Assembly: GCA_035772405.1 (NCBI GenBank)
Contig: JAYKKM010000474.1
Coordinates: 183,501-247,500 of the forward strand
Direction of reading: 5' to 3'
DNA: 64,000 nt
Source: Chrysogorgia sp. JL179-B06
Taxonomy: Eukaryota; Cnidaria; Anthozoa; Scleralcyonacea; Chrysogorgiidae
Part shown: piece by piece, positions 24,101-32,796 of the stretch
Layout of the letters: every line of letters starts with the position of its first letter
Numbering within the stretch: the stretch's first letter is position 1
Program-made: the position numbers and the translations under genes
The notes under the pieces: model-generated
The model's input: the letters and a program-made list of their open reading frames with translations, nothing else
Told to the model about the DNA's origin: nothing
Databases searched by the model: none

Positions 24101-24960
24101 AACTATTATCTATACCCGAATTGAGCCATGTCTCAGTAATAACAAGTATATCCAGTGATGATTGTTGCAAAGTAATATAAACCAAATCAATGTTAGGTAA
24201 AAGCGATCTGACGTTAAGATGGGCAATTTTAAGTTTACCTTCATATTTCTGGAAAACCGATTGAAGAAGTGTATTATTTTCATCCAAAGTACCAGCCGAA
24301 CATCTACTCTCTTCGGGACAGAACTCGCCAACAGGAACGTCGTTGTTAAACGGCAAAGCATGACAAACGCAAGTTGGGCAAATCCAAGAAAAAGCTGTCG
24401 TTGAAACCATACGATTATATTCAACAGGCAACACTCCCCCACATCGTATATGACACCAGAGTTTACAAGAGTCGCAAAAAATCGCCCTATGGTTCTTTGC
24501 CACCGGTTTACCACAGACCGAACAAGGATTGTCAACATCACCAGGGTTTGTCTCGATATCACCAGCCAAAAGAAGTATATTAAATTGGGCGACAGAATTC
24601 GAGTAATAGTTGACTCTTCCTTTCAGGTATTTTCTTCTTTGAGATTTAAAATTTGAGGATAACTTCATAAAATTCTTTGACAAATCAATTCCAACATCTC
24701 TAACATATCCAAAATGGCGTCGGTTCAACTCACAGACTGATAAGCTTTCTCCAGGAAAATCATTCAAGAAGCTATCACAGGTCAAATTCGACTTAAGACA
24801 ATCAAGCCGAGTTGTTGTATTCTCAAAACTAACGATTTTAGGAAAGCACAGGGCAAATAAAAGAGTTAACACAATAAAGTTAACAGAGCTCACGATAATA
24901 CGTCCGCTCGCCATTATGCACAAATTGTAGAGTATCAAAATACGGTTTGTAGTAATCAAA
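21183..24960 (-). mobile_element. LINE B: intact CR1/L2-like element nested in LINE A
   Basis: A complete-looking LINE with one long ORF, a very short 5' leader (about 24915-24960) and a 3' UTR that ends in a short (CATT)n microsatellite at 21183-21204, a tail style used by CR1-group elements. At the 5' junction a 12-bp ATCAAAATACGG occurs on both sides (24934-24945 and 24955-24966). It is inserted into LINE A between QPYFDY and C. No separate ORF1 is present, which is common in some cnidarian and echinoderm families. Confidence 0.88.
21357..24914 (-). CDS. LINE B ORF: signal-like segment, 2A-like motif, PHD finger, endonuclease, RT
   Basis: An uninterrupted 1185-residue protein from ATG at 24914; the frame extends upstream only through a non-ATG codon. 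Residues 6-25 are strongly hydrophobic, like a signal peptide. Residues 118-125 are GDIETNPG, the core of a 2A ribosome-skipping peptide, but the next residue is D rather than the required P. Residues 131-182 form a C4HC3 PHD-type finger (C131, C134, C147, C150, H155, C158, C179, C182). About 243-480 is the endonuclease (HLNVRSLLPN, TETWLN, GDLNCDLL, SDHS). The RT follows with NYRPISVLPILSKVLEKLV, LLDLSKAFDSIDH, GVPQGSVLGPILFILYINEL and LYADDQ. All catalytic residues look intact, so it may be a recently active copy. Confidence 0.93.
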   Translation of the reverse strand: MASGRIIVSSVNFIVLTLLFALCFPKIVSFENTTTRLDCLKSNLTCDSFLNDFPGESLSVCELNRRHFGYVRDVGIDLSKNFMKLSSNFKSQRRKYLKGRVNYYSNSVAQFNILLLAGDIETNPGDVDNPCSVCGKPVAKNHRAIFCDSCKLWCHIRCGGVLPVEYNRMVSTTAFSWICPTCVCHALPFNNDVPVGEFCPEESRCSAGTLDENNTLLQSVFQKYEGKLKIAHLNVRSLLPNIDLVYITLQQSSLDILVITETWLNSGIDNSLLNIPGYMLTRVDRDFKIGGGIAVYSKNVITLKVNHDLSAPCVDDGEIEQLWIECKFSKGCPLLLGCVYRPPDSTHDQFEKLYLNVEHAVINYKNIIVTGDLNCDLLRADYSNTKLLNRLFETHHLTQLIRQPTRVTNNSGTLIDIIAVNNESLVADSGTLASNISDHSIVYCIIKKKIKKPKACFKEFRSLKNFEASAFRNDLERVPWDVIKTFDDVEDSWNAWKSLYTEVLNKHAPIKIIKIRQTGKPWFTSDLQIMIIQRDKIYKKALKSTNETEKKILWDRYLVMRNKIKTSVKQAKTEYYNRLINEKKQCPRELWRIIRQVFPSSKYNPNFPECDDAKVRADNFNKYFTSIGQQIQSEFNPVGDGFNFPFNITSHFELRQVTLSEVVQVISSLSSDKATGIDTIDIRTLKMALGVYSVQESITYLINLSIEQSVIPAEWKSALVTPIFKKGDKNIKLNYRPISVLPILSKVLEKLVCRQLITYLNENSLLYKFQSSYLRGLSTITALTCITNDMFNSMENKEITLLTLLDLSKAFDSIDHGMLLDKLSKYGITGTSLEWFTNYLDDRTQCVKIGCSRSNSLKLTCGVPQGSVLGPILFILYINELPEILAQHSVTNGWKPSNLHLYADDQQLYKNCKVSELYTSLSQMKSELTLINTWLITNKLKPNIGKYQFLIIGTSKQLSKINDIQHIELVIDGKCIKTQDQVVNLGMIFDQHLSWKPHVEKLWKESIGKLRQLKSIRECMPRDTFKHLVNSVVLSRVEYGNIVYGNANKGVQDIVQKIQNAAAKTVTKSKKFDHVTPLLDELNWLRMSDRCHIQRCSLLYKCLNGNGPAYLSDMLIPLTNKHNYRTRSSVKGNLAIPKLRTNSRKRSFEYWGPTLWNNLPLYIREKTNLFSFKRAVRATFSNFIK

Positions 24961-24965
24961 ATACG

Positions 24966-25433
24966 GTTGAATTAAAGCTCCATAAATTTTCAGGGCAGTG
25001 TTTGTGTCTATAAATTGGCGTACCCGTTTAAGAGCTCCAATAGCAGATGCAATCTTTTTCGAAATATTTTCGACATGTCGTGCCCATGTAAGATGCTCAT
25101 CGATTTGTAAGCCTAAGGATTTTGTATCGTTAACTCTTTTAATAGACATTCCGTCAATCTCTATATTTATATGTTCGTTGCTGTGTACAAGTAATCGTTG
25201 ACGAGATCCGATTATCATAAATTCCGTTTTAGCGACGTTAAGACTCAGTCTATTAGTTAGTAGCCATTGATGAAGATTTTTTAGTTCTGAGTTAATTAAT
25301 AGCTCAAGCCCCGTAACGGAATTTGCCGCGATGGTAATATTAGTGTCGTCAGCAAACATTCTTGGAGAGGCTCTGGTGAGACAATTAGGCAAATCATTAA
25401 TGTATATTAAGAACAATAGAGGTCCCAAGTTAC
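24966..25433 (-). pseudogene. LINE A ORF2, RT middle piece between Polinton and LINE B
   Basis: Reads GPLLFLIYINDLPNCL directly inside the left Polinton boundary, then MFADDTN (the YADD catalytic motif with F), LLTNRLSLNVAKTEFMIIGS and ends QPYFDY at the LINE B junction. Joined across the Polinton target duplication the frame is continuous with the GVPQG at 43653 onward, so the Polinton did not disturb the reading frame except by insertion. Confidence 0.92.
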
Positions 25434-25439
25434 TACCTT
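25434..25439. repeat. Polinton target-site duplication, left copy
   Basis: TACCTT immediately before the element's AGTAGTATAG terminus. The same six bases follow the right terminus at 43647-43652. Six-bp duplications are the rule for Polintons. Confidence 0.95.
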
Positions 25440-25609
25440 AGTAGTATAGAAGGTAGGGCTGCGAGCTCAATCGACCTCAACCGTGAATATAAATACCAAA
25501 ACATCACCAAATTTGTGCCAAGTCACGACTCGACAAATTTGGCGATGTTTTGGTATTTATATTTACGATTAACATCGAATAAGCTCGCAGCCCTACCTTC
25601 TATACTACT
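25440..25609. repeat. 170-bp palindrome at the Polinton left terminus
   Basis: The first 28 bases (AGTAGTATAGAAGGTAGGGC then TGCGAGCT) recur as a perfect reverse complement ending at 25609. The sequence between also pairs (CCAAAACATC..CAAATTTG against CAAATTTGGCGATGTTTTGG). A single strand could fold into a long terminal hairpin. Confidence 0.93.
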
Positions 25610-25744
25610 ACAGCGATCGTTAGTCAATCTAGACACCCCTCGCACGTTTTCTACTAAATTGATGTCAAACACACGCGAGACTAGCGAAACAATACCAAAT
25701 TTATACTAAATCGCGACTCTCGCTAAATTTGACACCATTTCAGC

Positions 25745-26175
25745 CACATTTAAAAAATAGAGAGTGTCGTTTCAAAATTCTCACAAATTTATGTCAAATT
25801 ACATTTAGGAAAAAATAGAAAGTGTCATTTCAACATTTTCGCGTGTTAAAAAAAATAAAATGTGGTACGAGCCCACTCTCACATATTAAAAAATAGAAAG
25901 TGTCATTTCAACATTTTCACAAATTTGTCGAATCACATTTAAAAAATAGGAAGTGCTGTCTCAACATTTTCACAAATTTGTCAAATCACATTTAAAAAAA
26001 TAGAAAGTGTCGTTTCAACATTTTCACAAATTTGTCAAATCACATTTAAAAAATAATCGTTTCAACGTTTTCACAAATTTGTCAAATCACATTTAGAAAA
26101 TAGAAAGTGTCGTTTCAATATTTTCACAAATTTGTCAAATCACATTTAAAAAAATAGTCGTTTAAACATTTTTAC
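25745..26175. repeat. Iterated 45-52 bp units in the left TIR
   Basis: About eight imperfect copies of AAATAGAAAGTGTCGTTTCA followed by ACATTTTCACAAATTTGTC and AAATCACATTTA. Units differ by small deletions. The mirror-image set lies at about 42910-43340. They may be origin or packaging iterons, or simple expansions. Confidence 0.88.
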
Positions 26176-26370
26176 AAATTTATGTGTTGTAAAAGTGTCT
26201 CACGCGTGATAAAATTGCCACCTGTTATGCAAATTAGATTATTGCCACCTGTTAATAATAGATTAGTCCGTTTGTTCACTATTTTCAGTGTTTGTCGCAC
26301 TTCTAAAATGGTGATCGTACACATATTTTGACGTTGTGATTCCTCCCGACAACAAACCACATCGCAGTGT

Positions 26371-29300
26371 TTAAGAGGTGTCGGTGGGTGTGTGTCTCAC
26401 TACAATGTTTTTGTGACCATACGCGTAGGAGTCAATACCATTTTCTAAAAGGTGTCGTTTATCATCGAAGCAGGATAGCGATACTTTATTAATTTCATAA
26501 CTACCTAGCTGATGTTTGACACTTCTAATGGTCTTCATTGTGTGCCGCAATTGTTTCTGCTCAAGTAACACACTTTTGTAATCTTCGTGTCTGATTACCT
26601 TTTTAATTATATTCTTTCTAATACATTTACCTTTAGCAGTTTTCCCACCACCCCCATCCTCTTTCAAATAGCTATACATTTTACTACGCAACCCGACGAA
26701 CTCAATAATTGGCGTTCCAGCGCACTCGTCTTTCATCTTGCCAATAACTTTCTTGTTCTCTTTGAAAGCGAATGGGTTGTCTGCAGGATAGTCGCTATTG
26801 TCAAACTTTTCGCGCTCCATCATGAAGTCGGAATAAACGTCGTCAGTTTTAATTGTGTACAGCAGACTGTCGGTGTCAGTGAAGTGTAATCTGCAAGTGT
26901 CGCTAGAGTACTTTTTCATAATATAATTATAGTGAAAATCATACATCAGCGTTTTGCTCAAGTCTAGTATGCACATACCCACATATGCAGGTCTATTTAG
27001 TGTCAACGTTTCTTTAACTTTGTGGACAGCAACTAAGTTCTCGCTAAATATCTTGCAAGACACAAACGTTGGCTTTGAGACAAGCTTTTTAAATTTCTCC
27101 GCAGTGGTCACTAATCTTACGTCCACACGCTTCCTCAAGTTTTCCATCGTTTTTCCGAACACACTGTTGTTCATCAACTTGAAGAAGTCCTTCTCAAAAG
27201 CGTTCTTAGCCGCAGTTCTTTTGACTGTGTTAAAGTCGATGTACTTGCCTAGCCACTTGGACTGGTCAAACTGCAGGACCCTGTGAATCTTATTGATTTT
27301 TAATCCAAGATCCATGTACAACTGCAGATTTCCGTAGTGACACACATACTTTTTTTTGTCCATCAAATTAGTCACCAGCTTCTTCACACCACCAACACTC
27401 ACGTTAAACTTATTTTTGATTTTCGTGCAGTACTCCGACAACATGTCAACGGTTATCTCCATCTTCTCGGGAGCCAACGGGTAATCGTTGTGTAGGTCAT
27501 GCGAATGGTTGGGTACTCCAAGTCGACCTCGAGCAGTAAACCTTTTTTACTATTGTTGTGATAGTCGTGCAGATTAACTTTTTCTATTTCTTTCTCAGTC
27601 AACCACTTGAAGCCGCCCGTGGGTAGACTTCGACTCATTGCCCACCCATATAAATTGTTGGCATCAAGGTACATTAAATACTTCGACTCTTGCGCTTTGT
27701 CGTGCCCCTTCATGTACTTATTATTCGCCACGCCATGTCTGTTGCATATGTAGCTCACACCACCACGCATACCTAATTCTACGAACTGGAACATGTCAAT
27801 GTCGGACAATAATTCAAGTTCCACTCCAGTCATCTTCAACATGGCATCCCAAGCCAATCCAGGTGACGTGAAATAGTGGCACGGGTCTAATTTATACTCG
27901 CGATGGCATGTCTTTCTAAAGTTCTCAAAAACGTCGGCAAGCAAGAGCACGTCGCTTTTCAAATACAGGTCGTGATACCCACCCATACTTTTAACGTCGA
28001 AGTAGTCCCACACATCGCAAGCACGTTCGTGCATTTCTTCCGTAATATCTTCATCGTTCAGAATATTGTAGAAGTCCTTTTTGGAGGGTAGCTCGCGTTC
28101 ATCGAATTTATCAAAGGAGTCCATATAATCGTAGGGATAGACTCCCTTCTTGTCATGAGTGCCAAACCCTCGTCGTGAAACACTTCTGATGTGTATTTGA
28201 AAGCGTCCCTTGGTAGGTTCTTCACCAAGTTGTCTAGACCACTACTCATGAACTGAAAGCTGTCCAAGAATACCAAGTTTTTTCCAAGCATGAACACCAT
28301 GTACTTCTCCATGTTGTTCGGTATCACGTTTATGTCTTGACCAAACTTGCCAATCTCCTGCATAATGAAATGACTATCGTAGCCACGTAAGTTATGAAAG
28401 AACACAGGAATTTTGTCAGTCAATTTAAAGTTCACATTACAGTCGCGATGCGCAGACCCTCTGTACTTACCTGACACGTGACAGTGGTCTCTCACTCTAA
28501 CGTCAGCACCAGTGTACTCAACACTGCAAATATGACAACTCTTAGCCTCGTCAAAGTTCTTCTTATCGGCATCAGTCAGTATCATTTCTTTGTTAAAGTG
28601 ACTCTCAGATGTCTCTTTACAATATTCGACAATTTCTAACATCTCCCCAATGAACTTGTTGACTGCGTTTTCACCGCGATACACTTTTACTGGCTTACTG
28701 TACTCGTTGTCGTAGCAACAAACTAATTTGTACCCATAGCCGCAGTCAACGTGCCTCTGGTAGGCGTTTGTGTAGCTACACTTGCTCGATGGTGTTGTTG
28801 TGTGCACCTTCTGTGTGATAGCCTCGAAGTCTGCGTACACCACAAATGGTACGTTTAGCTGTCTACTAAAATTCTCGTATTTCACTTTCGTACCTTTTTG
28901 TGGCATTTTAATAGCTTGCTTCCCATTGATGACCAAACATACTTCCACATGGCGTTCAAGCACGTCCTCGCGACTAAAACACTGCAAACAATACCTACAA
29001 AAGTGCTTTCTCGCCTTATACTTTGTCTGACGGTACATGAATTTGTTAAAATCGCGAATGTATACATAATGCTTGTTGCCCACGTCGTTAGTTATCAACA
29101 ATAGGTCCATATGGTCGGGATACGCCTCCTTAGAAACGTACACAGGGAATGGTTGCTTATTTTCGTACCCAAAAACATTGATGCTAATATCGTTTGCCTT
29201 TTCGATCTTGTTGTAGTCTTTGAGTGCGACTGGGAAGTCGATTCCGTCGTAGTTCAGCTCACTGACATGTCTGACGTACTTTGACGTTCTGTCAGAGTTT

Positions 29301-29977
29301 TTTCCAACAGGAAATTTGTGTGCAAGGTGGCACCATCTAAAGCACTCGTTGTCATCCCCATTATTTACGTTTATCAGACCCTTCATACTGTTACACAGCT
29401 CCTTTGGCAACGCAATGTAGCTACTCCCATGCAAAGGTCTGTAAATAGCGACATTAACGTAGTGTGCATCTATTTTGTCGATAGTCCATCCAGACCCCTC
29501 AGATAACCACCCAGCTATCCGCGTCAAAATCTGCTCCGATCCACGATTGGCAACATCCTCAATATCATGCTCGTTAATGACGACGAACGTTTCGCTGTTA
29601 AAGTAGGCAGTTTTGTATGTGGTCTTATCACGCTCTAAAACTTTCTCAAAAGTGACCTTGACTGTCTCTACCACTTTCACTCCGTTGGTCTCACCCAGCT
29701 CACGTCTCAAAAGGTTAGTGACAGCACTTCTACTAGCGTTTACCTGATTGATGTCTCTGTCGTCAATTACTTCGACTCCATAGGACCTTGTGAACCCTCT
29801 CAGTGCTCGATCCAACAGATGCGTTGACGGTGCGAGGTCTTCGACTACAGGTTGTCCCTCTTGATCTCTAAAGAAGCCGTGAACGTTGGTCGCTTCATCT
29901 GTTAGTGAGTTGACAACGGCTGCACTCGTCTTGTGCGCCCGTCTTTTTGTCAGTGGGTTTTTCACAGTCCGACTCAT
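26371..29977 (-). pseudogene. polB: Protein-primed family B DNA polymerase with two frameshifts
   Basis: Replicative polymerase of the Polinton. Three minus-strand frames join in order: 29977-28058, 28124-27453 and 27477-26371, about 1,190 codons in all. The first holds the 3'-5' exonuclease (VYADFEAI near 28830; FFHNLRGYDSHF near 28400). The second holds DVLLLADVFENF and motif A (YLDANNLYGWA near 27660), with the TPR-type insert expected around here. The third holds motif B (NNSVFGKTMENL near 27165) and motif C (FTDTDSLLY near 26870). The breaks, near 28130-28170 and 27480-27510, are single-base shifts in conserved text. They could be true decay, sequencing error or programmed frameshifting, the last being least likely. 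All catalytic residues are present. Confidence 0.95.
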
Positions 29978-29987
29978 TGGCTTATAC

Positions 29988-30551
29988 TTACACTACACTT
30001 TTTTTCTTAGCCCACTCGTTGTAATAATGATCGCCACTTTCACACCATCCCAGCTTTGGGTACACCACCCCAAACAAATTGTCGTCGAACTTATCTTTCA
30101 CCTTCCCGTCTTTGAGGTCTAGCACCCTTTTGAGTGTCTCGAGTTGTCTTCTATGACACAACCTAATAATGTAGTATCCATATCTGCTGACGTTTCTACC
30201 CTTTATCAAATTGCATGAGTACAACACATTGACAACTTTCAAGAAGTCCTCTTTTATCAACTCAAGGTGCTCACCCTTCACAACGTTCCGTAGTCTCCTC
30301 CCCATCCACCAAGACCGTTTGTGAACGCTTTTTAGTCGCGTGAGTCTCATGTCACCATAACTCTGAATGTAACCCCATTCGATGTCGCCACACTTTGGAC
30401 ACGCGTACCCACCGCAGTCAGTCGTGTTTTTCACAACGTCGCAATCCGAGCAGTAGTAAATTCTGAAGGTGTCTCCACACTCAGTTTGCGTCTCACTCGC
30501 GATCTCGTCAATTGTCAAGCCATAACTCATCTGCCTCATAAGTTTGTCCAT
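29988..30551 (-). CDS. Zinc-ribbon protein, 187 residues
   Basis: I do not recognise the family with confidence. Residues C34, C37, C51 and C54 (YYCSDC and YACPKCG) make a zinc ribbon near the N-terminus. The rest is basic and mixed alpha/beta in character (KRSWWMGRRLR near 78-88). Such ribbons occur in late transcription factors of large DNA viruses (VLTF3-like), and that is a possible role, not a conclusion. It lies only 10 bp upstream of the polymerase on the same strand, consistent with a co-expressed left-arm cluster. Confidence 0.7.
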   Translation of the reverse strand: MDKLMRQMSYGLTIDEIASETQTECGDTFRIYYCSDCDVVKNTTDCGGYACPKCGDIEWGYIQSYGDMRLTRLKSVHKRSWWMGRRLRNVVKGEHLELIKEDFLKVVNVLYSCNLIKGRNVSRYGYYIIRLCHRRQLETLKRVLDLKDGKVKDKFDDNLFGVVYPKLGWCESGDHYYNEWAKKKSVV

Positions 30552-30577
30552 CGCTTATACTACTCCAACATTTTTTT

Positions 30578-30997
30578 TTACCGAACTAGTACCCATACCG
30601 CTATTCCACTGCCCAAACCTAACGCGCCAACAAACAATAATTGGTATTCCTTCATTTCCGCACTCGGTTGGTAGTAATCCGCAATCTTCGGGCTCTCAGT
30701 GAACACTCGACCGCTGTAGTGAATGGTCATTACGCTTCTAAGTTCTTCCAACGCGTGGTTTGTGTCATTGATGTCAGCATTAGCGTCAGAGAGCCTATGT
30801 CGTAAACGCTGGATCTTATCTTTCTTGGCGACCTCATTCTCATACCACACTTCTTTCGCACTGGCTAACTGTTCCAACGCATGGTTGTGTCTTTTCATCT
30901 CAGCTTCATAGCCTGAATGATTAAACTTTGAAAACATAAAGCCAGCGCCTGCAAAAGCCACTGCATTAAAAATCCCTCCAGACACGACACTCACCAT
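30578..30997 (-). CDS. Two-helix membrane protein with coiled coil
   Basis: A 139-residue protein with hydrophobic segments at about residues 4-24 and 119-138 and a charged, heptad-like helix between (about 30-93). The layout suggests a membrane-anchored coiled coil, perhaps a structural or internal-membrane protein of the particle. It is packed tightly between neighbours on the same strand. Function unknown. Confidence 0.7.
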   Translation of the reverse strand: MVSVVSGGIFNAVAFAGAGFMFSKFNHSGYEAEMKRHNHALEQLASAKEVWYENEVAKKDKIQRLRHRLSDANADINDTNHALEELRSVMTIHYSGRVFTESPKIADYYQPSAEMKEYQLLFVGALGLGSGIAVWVLVR

Positions 30998-31001
30998 TAA
31001 C

Positions 31002-31238
31002 TTACGTTGATTTGAATGGGTCTGTCGGTATCCACTTTTTCGATTGCACCCACTTTACTAGCAGCGTTCCTGCACCAACAGCTGCGGCAAGTTTCACTGT
31101 GCCTTTCACAGTCTCTGGTGTTCCCAATGGTTCTCCCAAAGCCTTTTTAGAAATCATACTCACTACCACAGCGCCAGTCGTAACAAGTAGCGCATCATAC
31201 AGTTCGTTCATAAGTTCTTTTCGATCGATCGCAGCCAT
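31002..31238 (-). CDS. Small membrane protein, 78 residues
   Basis: Two hydrophobic stretches at about residues 16-31 and 47-64, ending with a basic and polar tail. I chose ATG at 31238 (MAAIDRKELM), preceded by GTATATATGG, since the frame upstream opens only with TTG. It lies 4 bp from the next gene. No family recognised. Confidence 0.65.
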   Translation of the reverse strand: MAAIDRKELMNELYDALLVTTGAVVVSMISKKALGEPLGTPETVKGTVKLAAAVGAGTLLVKWVQSKKWIPTDPFKST

Positions 31239-31261
31239 ATATACATTGTCGTGTGTTTTGT

Positions 31262-31597
31262 TCAAGAATCAAATGTGTCTAACGCTGGACGACGAGTTTT
31301 ATGACTCTCTGACGCAGGTGTTGGTGCAGTACTCACAGGTTCTTTTTCACTGCTAATCGTGTACCATAGTGAAGCAGCAGCAATGATAACACCAAGTGTC
31401 CCAACAATGTAGCCATAGCTCCACTCACTACCCTGTTTTTCGTTGACTATCATTTCACGCATTTTCTTTTCTTTCGCGGCTTTCGATATCTCAGCCAACT
31501 TTTTACCAGCAGCGACACGCTTTGGGTCCTTCACCTTAACACTTTTCACATCAGCTGTGATCTTAGCTTCAACAACCGTCTGTGGGTCTTCAGCCAT
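31262..31597 (-). CDS. Single-pass membrane protein with basic N-terminus, 111 residues
   Basis: The N-terminal 55 residues are lysine-rich, with KVKDPKRVAAGKKLAE at about 21-36. A transmembrane segment spans about 62-80, followed by a Ser/Pro/Thr tail. A KDPKRVAAGKKLAE-type motif recurs, as I recall, in small proteins of other Polintons, which supports it being a real gene. It heads the left-arm minus cluster and faces the thymidine kinase across a 132-bp divergent intergenic region. Confidence 0.7.
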   Translation of the reverse strand: MAEDPQTVVEAKITADVKSVKVKDPKRVAAGKKLAEISKAAKEKKMREMIVNEKQGSEWSYGYIVGTLGVIIAAASLWYTISSEKEPVSTAPTPASESHKTRRPALDTFDS

Positions 31598-31729
31598 CTA
31601 ATACACTATCACGTGTTATCTTACTCACAGATGACCTCACAGGTGTCTCACAGTTGACCTCACAGTTATCTCACAGCTCCAGACCAAACGCGCTAAAAAA
31701 ATTAGGATTTTTTCTGGGAGTATAACATA
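31598..31729. promoter_or_regulatory. Divergent promoter with repeated CTCACAG
   Basis: Five copies of CTCACAG occur at 10-13 bp spacing between 31624 and 31676, then an A/T-rich AAAAAAATTAGGATTTTTTC block and GTATAACATAATG at the thymidine kinase start. The spacing suggests stacked binding sites between divergent genes. Inference only. Confidence 0.5.
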
Positions 31730-32575
31730 ATGACTCAAGACCGAGAGGTTAGCGAAGAAGTTATTGACCGCTTGCTGAGAACGGCCTTTGTCAGTGTGTC
31801 TACCCCACGAGTCGACAATGGACCCAACGTCTTAAACGAGTACTTTTCAATATACAATCTGCTCGACCTCAGACGTGAAGAGGTGTTAATAAAACAGCCT
31901 ATCCCCCAGGTCGACTGTGCGAGGCATCTTCACGACACTTGGATCGATCTTCGAGAAGATAGCCGCAACAGGAGAGAACATTTCTCTGGAGGTATAGTAA
32001 TCATGAAGAAACTCGGTAAACTAGAAATCGTGATTGGTCCCATGTTCGCAGGAAAAACGACAGAGACTCTTCGTAGGTTAATCACGTTAAGTAAATCAGG
32101 GCTCAAAGTCCTCTACATGAACAACACAGGCGACACTAGGCGAACTGACCACGCGTTCTCCACGCATCGTCAGACCATTGTCGTCGGATCAGACAGTTTA
32201 CCTGCGAAGTTAATCACCAACCTTCCAAGTTCTTCCGAGATAGCTGACTATGACGTCATTGGCATTGATGAGGGCCATTGGTACTCTGATCTACTCCCAG
32301 TTATTCGCGAGTACATCAAAGCTGGCATTCACGTCATTATTTGTGGTCTCATAACAACAGAGCATTTAAAAAGACTTGGTGAACTTGACACGTTGTTCCC
32401 AATGGCAGACGACATCACATTTCTAAAAGCGTATTGCGCCGTTTGTCGCGACACTTACGGAACAACTGTTGAAGCGCCATTCAATTGGAGACACAACCCA
32501 GGACCATCATTCGTTGGTGGTGCTGAGCAATATCGCGCAGTGTGCAGACGTCATCATCCTTCCACACAAAATTAA
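31730..32575 (+). CDS. tk: Thymidine kinase, TK1 type, with N-terminal extension
   Basis: Phosphorylates thymidine to dTMP with ATP, supplying dTTP. The 281-residue protein has a P-loop GPMFAGKT at 103-110, the Walker B-like DEGHWY at 180-185 (DEGQFF in relatives), the GL.TTEHLKR lasso-side strand at about 206-215, and a zinc site of C236, C239, C272 and H275 or H276 (YCAVC and VCRRHH). The thymidine-binding GGAEQY at 263-268 matches the GGADKY of cellular enzymes. The first 92 residues have no counterpart in ordinary TK1; an internal ATG at codon 92 (MKKLGKLEI) would give a normal-length enzyme. Thymidine kinase is not part of the core Polinton gene set, so this looks like an acquired metabolic gene. 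Confidence 0.93.
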   Translation: MTQDREVSEEVIDRLLRTAFVSVSTPRVDNGPNVLNEYFSIYNLLDLRREEVLIKQPIPQVDCARHLHDTWIDLREDSRNRREHFSGGIVIMKKLGKLEIVIGPMFAGKTTETLRRLITLSKSGLKVLYMNNTGDTRRTDHAFSTHRQTIVVGSDSLPAKLITNLPSSSEIADYDVIGIDEGHWYSDLLPVIREYIKAGIHVIICGLITTEHLKRLGELDTLFPMADDITFLKAYCAVCRDTYGTTVEAPFNWRHNPGPSFVGGAEQYRAVCRRHHPSTQN

Positions 32576-32796
32576 GGGTGTTCTCAATACGCCCCACTTT
32601 TTTAAATTTATACATTGGTCACATGAAGCGCCCAATGTCATAGAAACATTTTTTCACACAGTGGTCAGAAGGTTTGTGAAATAAAGAGAGAAAGTTTCGC
32701 AGATATTTTTCACCGAGTTAAAAACGTCTTTAAAAAATGCTAGAGCAGTCGTCTCAACAACGAGAACGAGTGCTAATTCGACTTATTACTCGCTGT

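Larger units (their letters stand above)
25440..26355. repeat. Polinton left terminal inverted repeat
   Basis: Matches 42758-43646 in reverse complement almost base for base until GACAACAA at 26349-26355. The left copy has one extra tandem duplication of about 26 bp (TGCCACCTGTTATGCAAATT..., near 26217-26243), which explains most of the length difference. The right copy overlaps the last part of the 42335-42850 gene. Confidence 0.95.

Noticed and set aside
28058..28170. Programmed frameshifting in the Polinton polymerase
   Set aside because: No slippery heptamer with a following structure was recognised, and relatives encode the polymerase in one frame; a mutation or sequencing error is simpler.
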